From Tyto alba (lineage: Eukaryota; Chordata; Aves; Strigiformes; Tytonidae): 64,000 nt of DNA. The stretch covers positions 7,009,730-7,073,729 of the forward strand of contig NW_024881324.1 of NCBI RefSeq assembly GCF_018691265.1. Direction: 5' to 3'. Made by a program: the position numbers and the translations under genes. Below, in pieces: positions 1 to 10,952 of this stretch. The notes beneath the pieces were generated by a model. It made no database searches, was not told where the DNA came from, and saw only the letters and a program-made list of their open reading frames with translations. Numbering within the stretch: position 1 is the stretch's first letter; every line of letters starts with the position of its first letter.

Positions 1-1145
1 TTGAAGTCTGAGTTGTCTGAAACTTGAAGTAGAAGCACCAGGAGACAAATAAAATGAAACTGCAGTATAACGTTAAAAGATCTTCTGACTTTTGAAGCCG
101 TTTCTGTGATTTTTAAATGTATGGGTTTTTTATTTGTATGTGATTCAGAAACTTCCAATGCTTCGGTTTGATATTGCTGCAGTTTGGCCCCGTGTGACTT
201 CCCGAAGTCCCGAAGGGGCTCTGAGTCAAAGGGGGGGGGATCAGAAGTGAGAGAGATTCCTGTTTTTTCTGTACAGCCCTCTGGCAGGTAGCTCACACCA
301 CTTCCTCTCAGAATGAATAGTTACTACCTATTGCCTTGCCGTTTGTTGATTCACAGTTCCTACATGAAACCATCTGTAAATATTAGCCTGTGTAATTTGT
401 AGTGATATTAAACAAAGTGATGAGAATTCTACTTAAGAAAAAAATTGATAGCTTTCCATATGGTTTCAAAAAGCTTAACACTGATACTAGTTAGCACAGT
501 GTAGGAACAGCACAGTTCTGACTCAATTTATCTGTAAAAATGAAGAGTTAGTGAAACATTAATTTTCCAAAATTACAGAATGTTTTAATGTGATTGTAAT
601 TGCCCCTTTGTGCTTTTAATTTATTAACATTGTTAAATTATAACTCATTGTAACCAAATGCTTTAGATGCGGAAAAAAACCAGGCTGGTATTCTGGCATA
701 TTGATATAAAGATGGTCTCTGTATAATGCAACCATAGCATATCCATTCTGATTTACTTGAACGTCACTTCTGCTAATTTTGGTGTTTCTTTTGCATTGGT
801 ATTGTGATGCTTTTAGGGCCCAGGCTCAGTCTTCTATGTCATATCATCTTTACCTTTCCAGAATGTGTTTTCTTGGGGAGCTGCACCTAGACTGAGGACA
901 GCCAGGAGAGCTGGATCTTGTACAGAGGAGGCACAGCAAACTGGTGTGATGCTGGGGAGGGGAGCCCTGTGGAAACTCTGATGTGAGCAAAAGAGTATGT
1001 TGCAACGATGCCTGATTAGTTCATCAGGAGCCAGTGTGAGTCTGGAACATCTAGCACCGAGTAGGAGCCTGGATGCGGTCCAGCTGCTTTCTTGCCCTAT
1101 AGAACTGAAGCGATAAGTCTTGCTCAACCAGATCCGTGCCTGTTT
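1..1145. other. Non-coding stretch, no gene seen
   Basis: AT-rich sequence with no recognisable exon, repeat family or RNA gene. The 97-codon open frame on the minus strand at 834-1127 has no domain, hydrophobic pattern or splice context that I recognise and is treated as chance. Confidence 0.5.
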
Positions 1146-1726
1146 GGGTGTGTCTACACTGTGTTCCTGTTATCAGGAGTGCTGAGGAACCCAGCACAGC
1201 CAGCGTCCTCGCGGAGGCCTGACTCTGCGTCAGTGGGGTTGGTGCTGAACTGGCGGTACTGATTCAGCCTGGATACTGCAGCACTGTTCGAGGCCTGCGT
1301 GCTGTGCTCCCTGGTGCACAGAGATGAGCTCAGCTACAGCCCTGGATCCAGGCTGGATTTGTACCGTGCCCAACTGAGGGCTCGGATTGAGTTCAGTCTG
1401 GGGTTAATAGCACCAACTCCATCCCAGAGCCTCTCAAATCCATCTGGACTTTGCTGCCTAGCTCTCCTGGGAGCACGGCATAGGGGTAGCTGGGCAAGCT
1501 CTGTGAAATGCATTCATATTCCAGGCTGCATGCAAGTACTTGTATGGCTGTGAATCTGCAGTGGCCTGGGATGCAGCCTGAGCTAATGAACTCAATCAGA
1601 CCTGAATTGGCTCTGCATGGAGCTCACCCTGGTGCCTCTGTTGCTTCAGCATTCTTGCTCTGCAACTCATCACCTGTGCTGTATCTGCAGATTGACTTTA
1701 TCTGGTGTTGTATGTGTAGATGCATA
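1146..1726. mobile_element. Possible relic of a non-autonomous DNA transposon
   Basis: A moderately GC-rich island about 580 bp long lies in AT-rich flanks. Its left edge reads GGGTGTGTCTACACTG, and its right edge (1709-1726) carries GTGTAGATGCATA. The two share an inverted GTGTAGA core, so they look like decayed terminal inverted repeats. The left edge resembles the GGGTATGTCTACACTG-type termini I recall from a non-autonomous DNA transposon of reptile genomes. No transposase frame is visible and I could not find a clean target-site duplication. The family assignment is an inference from the termini and the composition change. Confidence 0.3.
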
Positions 1727-4011
1727 AGCTAAAATGTGGTTGGGCAGAAAATATCCCTAAAAGCATGAAGAGGAAAATTTAGAGAGAGATATTGAGTAAC
1801 ACAAGGGGATTGCGTTTAAGACTAGGTCCGTACCCTGACACTTTGTTGTTAATTTTTCTTAGGGGCAAGGGAGCAGATCCATGGGAGCATGGGATTTACT
1901 ATAGGAAAAACTGACTGTAGTACTAAACTTTAACTATGCTTGTGTGTTCCCTCTTTTAGGGTTTGTAATAGTCAGATATTTGTGTTCTTTTCCATTGCAT
2001 GCTACAGTTCTGATCTAGCAAAACGTTCAAATTATGTTCTTTAGAGCTTTACTGGATCAGGGCCATTGTCAGTACTTCCAAAAAGTAAAGCCTAAAACAT
2101 TCTCCGAAATCTTTGGCTAGAGATTGTCTAGCATTATTCCTTACCCATAAAGATCTTCTCTGGACCCTCCCATAGGAACTGAAATAGCAAATGTCATGTA
2201 TGCAGCCTTGGCAGTCAGTTTTGAACTTGGAGGACTTCTTTTGGTGAAGTAGTGTGGGCCAACATGCTTATGAGATATGTTCAAAGCTTTTTATGCTTTT
2301 TTCATCCACTTGAAATACAAACAAACAATTCCCATTTTCCAAAACAGGACTAGCTGTATATTGTGATGATGGCAGCAAGTTGATAAAGAAATATGGGAAA
2401 CATATTCTTCAGTTGCCTGTACAGCATGCACTTCATCCAAGAAAGAAAGAATCTCTTGGTGTAAAAATAAATCATTATATTGAAAGCTTTTCATGTGCTA
2501 GAAACTTTATTGATTTGTAAACCGTCTTTGATACACTTTGTCAGTACTGCAAAATGCTTACCTGGGTACATCAGTGACAGCTGTCTGAATTAGACTCAGA
2601 AATTTCTTTTCATCTTTGGAGTTTGTTTGCATTAGTGGGGCTTCATGGCTCTTGCTTGTGATAACCAGAATATATTCAAACATGCTGTCTTATTCTGAAC
2701 CAGTTTTTCTCTTAATTTTTGCCTAGAGGCCAAGGGGATGCTGGGTGCCAGTAAGTCAAAAATTGTTATAGTTTTTTTTTACGGGGTTAGATTATCGTGA
2801 GCCCTCTTTGCCCGTTCAAGGTAGTAGAGGGCTAAAGGATCTGTTTCCAGACAGCCTATGCTACAAGCTATTTTATGGAAAGAGAAGCTCCAGTGGGGTG
2901 TTCACAGAGAAAACTTAACTCTCTGCAAGGTACATGAGTTGGGGACTTGGCTGTGCTTCCCATGGCAGGCATACTGCCAAATGAAGCAAGCTCTTTTCTA
3001 GTATATCCTGGGGACTTTGTCTGAGACCCATGTCACCTATAGGGTAGCGTGGGATCTGCCTTTTTCATGGAAGACACAATAGTGTTAGTTCAGAGTCTCT
3101 TACGATGGTTTCCTCAAAATATATTTGCTTCAGATTTTCCAGGAGGCAAAAGAAATTTGCTTGTCAGATGTGCAGTTAGTAATTTGGGACATTTGTATGC
3201 AGTGCAAAGCACAGAACTCTTGTGTTTGGCTCCACATAGTCTGTGAACACTGTTTTGTGAGGCGGTCTTAGAGAGAAGGTAATGCTGGAAAGAATCTATG
3301 AAATGGGCAGGATTTTAGATCTCTCTTTATTGTTGATTGCAATTAAGGAGATGAAAGGAGGCCCAGCGCTGAGAGTTATATTCCAGGCTTTAAAATGGGA
3401 TAAGAAATGAAAACCAGCACATTTTTATTACGTGTCATTGTATCCCTGGAGTTGCCCACCAAGTGGGCTTGGTCATGAAAGGGTTCATATAACTTTATGA
3501 ATGGTGTTAGCTGTGTGAAAAAATGTTTTTTTTTGTGTGTGGTGTCCTCATATATGGATACACAAAGTATCCAACCCCTCCCAAATTTGATTACTAATAA
3601 TGTAATTAAAATGAATTAATTTTTGGAAAAATCCCATTACTAGATAATGTACATTGTCCTGGAATGAACAGCAACAGGAAATTAAGCATTCTAACCTTGA
3701 AATTCCAGTCTATTTATTGAACACACACAGTTTTCATGTTCCTTTTAGGTAAGGTGGCCTGGCCACCTAACTAAAGCTGGTATGTTAATGTCAGTGGGTT
3801 GAGATGACATACCATGACTATAGTGTTCCCTTCTCATGTCCTTCCTACAGGGTCCTCACAGGCCTGCTTGCCCCCAGGTCATGTACACCCCTGCATATAT
3901 AGTTTATATTCAGTCAATGTGGCTCACAAATTATGTAAAGGGGCTGCCAGTCTTAATAGGGCTCTTCAGAGGAGGAGCCACGGCATTTTCTTGTGTGGGG
4001 TCTTTGTATGT
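1727..4011. other. Non-coding stretch, no gene seen
   Basis: AT-rich DNA without a recognisable gene. A TCAATAAA-type signal on the minus strand near 3713-3720 and an ATATAAACTATATA-like run on the minus strand near 3893-3910 might be parts of an old LTR continuing into the next feature, but no LTR ends could be set. Confidence 0.4.
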
Positions 4012-4200
4012 TCTACCACTCCTGGGGACCTTCACCTCAGGAACACAACCAACTGGTGGTTCCCTCAGCAACAGAATCCCATCCGGGATGTTCACAGTCA
4101 GAGCACTACCAGCTGGAGGTTCCCTCTGGTAATGGTTTCCTGTCCAGGACCGTCAACAACTAGTGCACTATTGTCTGGAAGTTTCCACCTTGGTGACTGA
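4012..4200. repeat. Degenerate ~60-bp tandem repeat
   Basis: Three to four diverged units follow each other with about 60-62 bp spacing. Recognisable anchors are ACCAACTGGTGGTTCCCTC near 4050, ACCAGCTGGAGGTTCCCTC near 4107 and a weaker ACTATTGTCTGGAAGTTTCC near 4166; a partial unit precedes them. Because the spacing is near a multiple of three, a 128-codon plus-strand frame (3814-4200) stays open across the units; I read that as a by-product of the repeat. Similar arrays occur inside avian LTR elements, so this may be part of an old one. Confidence 0.45.
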
Positions 4201-7163
4201 CATAGGGAACAATGGCAACATGAAAGTACTGGTCGGGGAGAGAGGAGTAACCTGCTCCATGTAGCCTGGCCAAACAGTCCCAGAGAAAGGGTGACACCAC
4301 TTAGTTCAATGCATTCTGAGTTAGAAACTCAGTCCTGCAAGATCCGTTTCCCTTTCCTCTGGTCTGTCACGGCATATGGTCCCCTCATGCAGCACAAGTC
4401 AATAAAACCCATCAGTGTACATAAAGTAGGGGTAGAGCAAAGCCAGGCAAGCTGCCCCCCAGGACAGCTGCCTGACTGCCCAACAGTACCCATGGGCACA
4501 GACTCTGGGCACTGATCCAAATGATAGATTGCCAAAATTTTGTTTCACCTAAGAGAAAACTATTGAGTGGTTGATGAAGCCAGGACATAGGAACTCCATA
4601 TAGCACTGGGGCAGGGGCTAACGTGGTTACCCTGAAGCACATCCTGTGGGATCACGAGGAAGAGCAGCCTCTGCAGCAGAGCCCGGTGGGTAACTGTGGT
4701 CCTGTCTTGAGTGTCATAGCTACTCCTGCCAGTGGGGCCCTTAAATGCTGAGACAATGAGCAGTGTTGCTATTTGAGAGGAGGGAAAATAGATACATTTT
4801 TCACAGTATAGATGTATTTTATTCAGTAGGTTTTTGTTTGGGTTTTTATAAACATTTCTGTTCTCCCTTCAGGGGATAAAAGATACTTTTCTTGAAGCCC
4901 TCAGGTATCTAATAGAATATATACAGACTTTGTTGTTGTTTGTCCAACCAATGTTGCACTATTTTTTTTCCTAGGAACCACCATTTCCAGTGCAGATTTA
5001 AAATACTGAAGTCAAAACTATGTAGCTGGTTAGCTTATTGTATGATAAATGCTGTGCTGGAGTTCATTCCTCTTTTCCTGTGGGGGACACATTCATAAGG
5101 GTGGTTAGGGCAGATGGTTTGAGATTAATAACTGTTGAGAAAGTAGGTCTACCCATAGTGCTTAATTTAAATTGATTTATCCTTAAATACGACCTTGCAC
5201 ACAAGTCAATTTGTAAGATCAGAGCCTTAGTGTGGTGCTTGCTCTGAATTTTCATGAAGTTTTTAATTGTCCAAAGTTCTATTTTTCTAGCTATTAGACT
5301 AAAAACTGTATTTAACATTTTAAAGAAGTTTGTTTGATTTGGCCACAGTTTCTATAGAAAATGGGCAGTATTATCCTTCTCTATCTTCGTTTCAGATGTG
5401 GCAGCTCTGATTCCAGTTTGACTGATAGATATGTCTAGATGATACAGAGGGTCGCCTGATCGGAACTATAAACTCTCAGAAGCAGATAAGACTAAGCATG
5501 GTGTGTTCTAAAAGGCATCTCAACCTTTACTCTAGCTTTTGTGTAGACTTCTCCAAGCTGGTTTGTTCTTAAGACTGGGGCAAGAACAGAGGATTATTCT
5601 CTTTCCTAGGAGTTGTAATTAATCTTGATCTGTTAAAGACTTTCTGTCAGTCAGGCTGCCCTCTTCAGATACCTAATTTGATAAAGGAGAGATCATTCTT
5701 TGCTACTATGACTTTGTATTTCCTAAGAACTTGACAGAATTCTTCAGTTGATGGTAAAATTCTGGTTGAGGTCATTTGGATAAGACAAGCTTAGAACTAT
5801 GCTTTTGTCTAGAAAGTCTTGTTCTTGTACCCCAGCCTTCTTGGGAGCCAGTTAATTGCAGTCTGGAACTACAAAGAAGATAGAATTTGGAATTAGTGTG
5901 TCTGCACATACATAAATATACTTCTGAGGGACACCAGGTTAGGCTACTTGTCACCAATTTCCCCCAGAACTTTTTACCTGTTGGTTTATGCAGTATTGTG
6001 TCTCTTCCGTGGAACAGATTTCACAGTGCTTATCCATGTATTTTAGATCAGTTAACCTTTTCTTAGAATTATGAATGTTTTGAATATTAATTCCTACTCA
6101 GTATCATTATGTTTTATTAGATCTTAGTCTATAGTTACAAATTTGTAATCTTTAATGACTCCTTTTCTTTCTAAAGCTTGTAGGGGAAAATAGCTTCACT
6201 TAAGTACTTAAAGTCATTCAGAAATTAGATTTATTCATAAGGTGATATGTACAGGTTAATTGGCTGTGAGCTCTTGCTGCAAGTTTAGTGGAAAACTGAG
6301 AACCTGTAAGTTGGGGCCAATTAGGCGTGATTTTAAAAATAGCTCATGTAGTTCTTGTGGTCAACTATGGCTCACGTGTTTGTGACCTTTGGTCATTTTT
6401 CAATGTAGTGCTCTAAAGTCTGTCCTAATAGCAAAGCATCCGTTGTCTCCACGAGTGGAAGGACTGATGAAGGTATCAGAAGTAAAACATGCGTTTAGTA
6501 CTCTATCTGCATTCTTTCAGACTGCAGAATATAAACATAAGTGGAGTGTATTGGTATGAGTTACATATATGTGTACTTACACTGTACATGTGTATATATA
6601 GTATAGTAAAAGTTCAGTCACATACTGAAAGTATTTTGTCATGTATCTGAACCTTTTTAGCATTGGCTAGCGTTTGTCAACTGGTCCAACAAGACCAAGT
6701 CCCTTGATATAAATTCCTAATAACTTCAAGCAGAACTTGGATGTCTGCTAAGTAAATTATATTTGGAGAAGTATAAAGAATTAAGCCCTTTTTTGGGGGC
6801 AGGTGGAAGGAAATGTCTGCCAGAAGTTTTTCCACTGTCCTTAGACATCACAGCTTTTAATCGGAGGAACCATTCATAAAGTATTCATTTGGATATCACG
6901 AAGTAAAGCATTTCCCCCTTTCCTACTTCCAGTTTTCACATATCCATGTCATACTTCTACTTATTCCTCTTTTTCGGTCTTCTTTTCCCACAGCTTCTGT
7001 TTGTACAAGTTTGATCTGTAAATGACCCCTGCCTAAGGTCTGTGATGGACAGCCTAATAATTTACAGTTTTAATGGTCGTTTTCTTTGATCTCTAAGGAG
7101 ACAAAAGGAGGACTATGAAATGCTATAAATATTGGAAGAGGAGATTATAAATCAGTTATAATT
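4201..7163. other. Non-coding stretch, no gene seen
   Basis: The first 550 bp are moderately GC-rich and may belong with the tandem repeat before them; the rest is AT-rich. No exon, RNA gene or repeat family was recognised. The short open frames near 4291-4642 overlap on both strands and show no domain. Confidence 0.45.
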
Positions 7164-7484
7164 CACTGTTATTTGCCTGAAATGCCAGGGTTTTTTTCAG
7201 CTCTAAAACACTTCCATAGACAGAAGGTTACAGGTGGAAATGGGATTTTATTTCATGTTATTTTTCTGAACCCATTTCAGAGCCAGTGCTCACAACCACA
7301 TGCACACCTGTAGCCAGGAGTAGGCTGATGCAGTCTTCAGTTTAGCTTGAAAAAAACGTCCCTCGTGGTCTGGCAAAGGAGATCCAAAGAGCTACAGAAA
7401 GTAGCAGCAGGAATACAGGCCAAGCGGTATCTGTTTTCTTAAGAGTGAGAACTTCAAGAACAAGGATCAGGACCAACCACACAC

Positions 7485-7530
7485 GAAAGAAGAAGAAGAA
7501 CAAGAAAAACAAGAAGAAGAAAAAAGAGGA
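7485..7530 (+). repeat. Purine tract (GAA/AAG-rich), copy 1
   Basis: A nearly pure purine run made of AAG, GAA and A-rich steps. Read on the plus strand it gives a lysine-rich stretch; read on the minus strand it gives a phenylalanine/leucine-rich stretch. It produces the apparent membrane segment of the minus-strand open frame discussed in the findings. An unchanged copy lies at 10545-10590. Confidence 0.8.
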
Positions 7531-7892
7531 GATGGTACACCGTGGGTTATTTCCCAAAGCAGGACATGTACCGATGACAAGCATCCTCTTGGCCTTCCAA
7601 ACTTGCTCCGCTGTGCTTCCTGGCCAGTGATGCGTGAGAAGCGATCCCGCGCCTGCCCCGCGCTTGTGTTGCGGGCAGGGAGAGCTGGAAAGTGGCAGCT
7701 CCGGGTGGTGCCGCGAGCCTGGATCCCTCCCGAGCACAGGCTGCTGTGCACAGGGGAGAGCCCCGGGGAAACGGAGCCAAAGGAAGAGCTGAGCTCACTC
7801 CTGCTACAGACTTGCCATGAGGAGAGGGGCCGGAGAGGGCCAGGGCTCCAAGTAGCGCCTTGGAGGGACAAGAGCCGCAGGCAACAACCTCA

Positions 7893-8405
7893 CCAAAATG
7901 GCCCAGAGGAGCCCTAACATGGGGCTGTGCTCAGTGCTACAGAGGACAAGCAGCAGCAACCCCCGGGGGCCGCGCTGGGGCCCCCCTGGGAGTCTAGAAG
8001 CTTCCTCCCCCCGGATGCGGGGCACGAGGGCCACCTTCGTGGAGCGGGAGCAGCGGCACCTGGCCAAAATGGCCCAAAGGAGCCCTGGCAAGGGGCCATG
8101 CTCTGTGCTGCAGAGGAAGGCAAAAACCCCCAAGGACACTTGCTAGCCCACCTTGGGGGAAAAAAAAAGCCTTCCTCCCCCCAGCTGCAGGGCACGAGAG
8201 GCCATCTTCGTGGTGCACGAGCAGCAGGCAGTAAGCCAGCCAGGATGGAGCAGAGGGGCCCTGACAAGTGGTCCTGCTCAGTGCTGCAGAGGAAGGCAAA
8301 AAACCCCCGGGGACCAGTGCCAATCTGCCCCGGGGGAAAATTCCTTCCTGACCCCAGTGCTGGCGATCGGCTGCTCCCTGAGCATGTGAGCAAGACCTGC
8401 CTCCT
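7893..8405 (-). repeat. Three-unit ~171-bp tandem array derived from a CR1-type 3' UTR, copy 1
   Basis: Units begin near 7893, 8064 and 8242. The shared anchor TCWGTGCTRCAGAGGA is at 7931, 8102 and 8278, giving spacings of 171 and 176 bp. Read on the minus strand, the rightmost unit continues the pattern GTCAGGAAGGAATTTTCCCC, then GCAGATTGGCA, then GGGGGTTTTTTGCCTTCCTC and TGCAGCA. I recognise this as the 3'-UTR region of CR1-superfamily LINEs of amniotes. The array therefore looks like an amplified LINE 3' UTR, now very GC-rich. On the minus strand each unit also has a polypyrimidine tract followed by CAG or TAG, which resembles a 3' splice site. Confidence 0.65.
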
Positions 8406-8900
8406 CATCCCACAGGCTGGTCACGCCTCTCAGGAGATGCCCCAGCCCTGTTCTCCCTCAACCTGGAGCCACCCCGGGGGCTTCCGAGAGTGGCAAAAGG
8501 CCCCGGCCTGATGGACCTTGGGGGCAGGAATCCTTCCTGTGCCTGGCAGGGCACCAGTGGCTGCTCCAAAGCACCGGGACCCCTGGCAACAACTCTGTAT
8601 CCCATTTCTTACGGCTGCTGCCCCTGGCTCCGCAGGGGATGAGGATGACGAGCTCTGCAGTGCTGCTCCTCAAGAAGGCATTCCCTTGGTTTTGATGCTG
8701 CTCCCCATCTGAAAAAGCCTGATAGCCTCAGGCACCTCCAGGTGTTGCTGGTTGTCCTCCTCTCCAGCAGCCTTGTCCAGCTTCTGGTCTTCCTCCTTCA
8801 TCCCCCTCCAGGTAATCCCACTCGCTCCTCGGGGACTTGCTCCTGGATGTCTTCGGGCTGGTCCCCGGGCCAGCTCTGGCAGCAGTGCAGGAGGGTGTCC

Positions 8901-9010
8901 CCTTTTATACTGCCTCGGGGCATTGTGACGGCTGCGTTGCCGGATGCTGGCACTGTGACATGGGGGTGAAGGGGTCCCCATGCGCAGCCCACCGCCCCTC
9001 CGCCCAGCCC
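8901..9010 (-). promoter_or_regulatory. TATA/GC-box core promoter candidate, minus strand, copy 1
   Basis: Reading leftward, GC boxes of the GGGCGG type (8992-9007) are followed about 85 bp later by TATAAAAGG (8901-8909) in a GC-rich setting. This is the normal order and spacing of a vertebrate core promoter. Any transcript would start near 8870-8880 and run left through the rest of the unit. The arrangement is fully preserved in copy 2. A GC-rich region can form such matches by chance, and no transcript is shown by the sequence itself. A CR1 3' end begins immediately upstream of this promoter in copy 1. Confidence 0.45.
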
Positions 9011-9018
9011 CCTTCGGA

Positions 9019-9373
9019 GGAAAAGTGGAGAGGGAGGTGCTGATCTCTTCTCCCTGGGATCAAGTGCCAGGACACACGGCACTGGCTCAAAGCTGCATCC
9101 CTCAGGGGAGGTTTGGACTTGACTGGCAGAAACATTTCTTTACTGAGGGGGTGCTCAGACCCTGGAACAGACTTGCTAGAGAGTTGGTTGATGCCCCAGG
9201 CTGGTCAGCATTGAGACACATTTGGACAACACCTTTAAAAACCTGCTTTAACTTTCAGTCAGCCCTGAAGTGGTCAGGCATTTGGCCTCAATCATTGTAG
9301 GTGCCTCTCAACTCAACTATTCTATTCTATTTCTATTCTATTCCTATTCCCATCCCATCCCATCCCATTCCTC
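9019..9373 (+). mobile_element. CR1: 5'-truncated CR1 LINE, 3' end
   Basis: The sequence follows the CR1 3' region: a CTGATCTCTTCTCCCTGG stretch, AGCTGCATC, an ATTTCTTTACTGAGGGGGTG segment, GGAACAGACTTGCTAGAGAG, GATGCCCCAGGC, a TTTGGACAAC block, then a CATTGTAGGTGCC-like run. It ends in a pentamer tail of CTATT units (from about 9318) that drifts into CCCAT units. A truncated 5' end and a short-repeat tail are the usual form of CR1 insertions in birds. It lies exactly against the right edge of GC-rich copy 1. Confidence 0.85.
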
Positions 9374-9879
9374 CTTTTTTCCGTACCAGCACATGCTGAG
9401 GAAATCTCTGATGGGATTTCTCCCTAGCCCTGCACTACCAGAAGCGATTGAATGGGTAACCACGTCCCAGCCTGGGCGCTGGCTCTGTGGCTTGGTGGGA
9501 AGGAGGCATGTACCTTCTGACGGGCGTGAGAGCTGTGGATTGTCTGAAGATCATTTGAGCACCTGAAGAAATTTGCAAAAAGCATGTTGGAACTGCGTTT
9601 TTTTAGAGTCTTCTGTGTTCATCCAGTTTAGCTGGGTTTCCACAGGGTGGCAAAGCCCCACGTCTGTGACGCTACCGAGGCTCAAAGACGAAGCCCCCAG
9701 TCTGAAGCAGGAAGAGCTCCGGAGTTAAATGCTTGCAACCCCTTTTGAGGTGAGCGATACTTGTTCATTTTCCAAGTGGGTTTCTTTTTTTCTTCTTCGA
9801 CTCATTTTTGGAAATGCCTGAGCTATTTTCCTTGCAAAAACATGCTAAAACAGAAGAGCCAGAGAACCACCTCCGACAG
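9374..9879. other. Spacer between the GC-rich copies, no gene seen
   Basis: Mixed-composition sequence with no recognised family. It is not repeated after copy 2, so the two copies are not parts of one simple head-to-tail duplication of a 3.06-kb unit. Confidence 0.5.
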
Positions 9880-9970
9880 AGCGAAGGTCCATCTGGCCAT
9901 TCACTACTCAATCTCCAAAGTGGCCAGCCATCAGTGTCTAAAGGAGAACATATGAACAGTGCAGCTCTAC
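9880..9970 (+). mobile_element. Old CR1/L3-like LINE fragment
   Basis: The run GAAGGTCCATCTGGCC, followed by CAATCTCCAAAGTGGCCAGC, a CAGTGTCTAAAGGAGAAC block and ATATGAACAG, resembles the 3' segment of old CR1/L3-like LINEs (the motif beginning AAGGTCCATCTAGCCCAGT, then a TGTCTC..CAGTGGCCAG part). It is short and diverged, so the assignment is tentative. Confidence 0.45.
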
Positions 9971-10298
9971 TTCTGCCAGGGCCTTGGGGTGCTCATAGTC
10001 CTCAGTGGCTGGGACCGGCCTCCCCTGGGACCCCCACCCCCTGCTGCCGAGGGCCCAGGGGACGTGGGGTCTCAGCTCAGCCCGGGGCCTTTGGTCCCCG
10101 CCTGGACAATGAGGTAGGTGTGTGCCCGTCCCTGCCCCTGTCTCCTGGGTGGGCCTGGGACCTGCAACTACAGAGAGATCTGCCCTCCTGAGGGACCCCT
10201 CAGGCCCAGGGCAGAGCTGGGCATGCAGAACTCTAGGTATAACATCCCATAACTGGTCTGGTCTGTTTCCTGCGCTCACCAGAGTCGAATAATGATGA
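9971..10298. other. GC-rich spacer block
   Basis: A GC-rich stretch directly left of copy 2. It contains a donor-like CAATGAG/GTAGGTGTG junction near 10108-10120, but I could not connect it to any acceptor or to a recognisable reading frame. Open frames on both strands here have no domain I know. Confidence 0.4.
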
Positions 10299-10952
10299 CA
10301 CTGTTATTTGCCTGAGGTGCCAGGGGGGGTTTCCAGAGGGGTTTCACAAGCACTAACACAGTGCACACGTGTAGCCAGGGGCAGGCTGATGCAGTCTTCA
10401 GTTTAGCTTGAAAAAACGTCCGTCGTGGTCTGGCAAAGGAGATCCATAGAGCTACAGAAAGTAGCAGCAGGAATACAGGCCAAGCGGTATCTGTTTTCTT
10501 AAGAGTGAGAACTTCAAGAACAAGGATCAGGACCAACCACACACGAAAGAAGAAGAAGAACAAGAAAAACAAGAAGAAGAAAAAAGAGGAGATGGTACAC
10601 CGTGGGTTATTTCCCAAAGCAGGACATGTACCGATGACAAGCATCCTCTTGGCCTTCCAAACTTGCTCCGCTGTGCTTCCTGGCCAGTGATGCGTGAGAA
10701 GCGATCCCGCGCCTGCCCCGCGCTTGTGTTGCGGGCAGGGAGAGCTGGAAAGTGGCAGCTCCGGGTGGTGCCGCGAGCCTGGATCCCTCCCGAGCACAGG
10801 CTGCTGTGCACAGGGGAGAGCCCCGGGGAAACGGAGCCAAAGGAAGAGCTGAGCTCACTCCTGCTACAGACTTGCCATGAGGAGAGGGGCCGGAGAGGGC
10901 CAGGGCTCCAAGTAGCGCCTTGGAGGGACAAGAGCCGCAGGCAACAACCTCA

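Larger units (their letters stand above)
7164..9018. repeat. GC-rich duplicated unit, copy 1
   Basis: This block of about 1.85 kb matches 10299-12077 in the same orientation. From about 7360 to the end I count roughly twenty single-base differences and one A-tract indel, so identity is near 99 percent; 7425-7918 appears identical in both copies. The first ~190 bp are less alike, and copy 1 has about 75 extra bp near 7200-7290. Order along the plus strand: a weakly conserved left edge, a GAA/AAG purine tract (7485-7530), a three-unit ~171-bp array, a CR1-superfamily 3'-UTR-like piece, then a TATA/GC-box promoter pointing left. The family of the whole unit is not known to me. Confidence 0.9.

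Noticed and set aside
7804..8511. Several 80-194 codon frames on both strands of the GC-rich unit
   Set aside because: They overlap in up to six frames because the region is GC-rich and poor in stop codons, many open with non-ATG starts, and a clear part is LINE 3'-UTR sequence. I do not call them genes.
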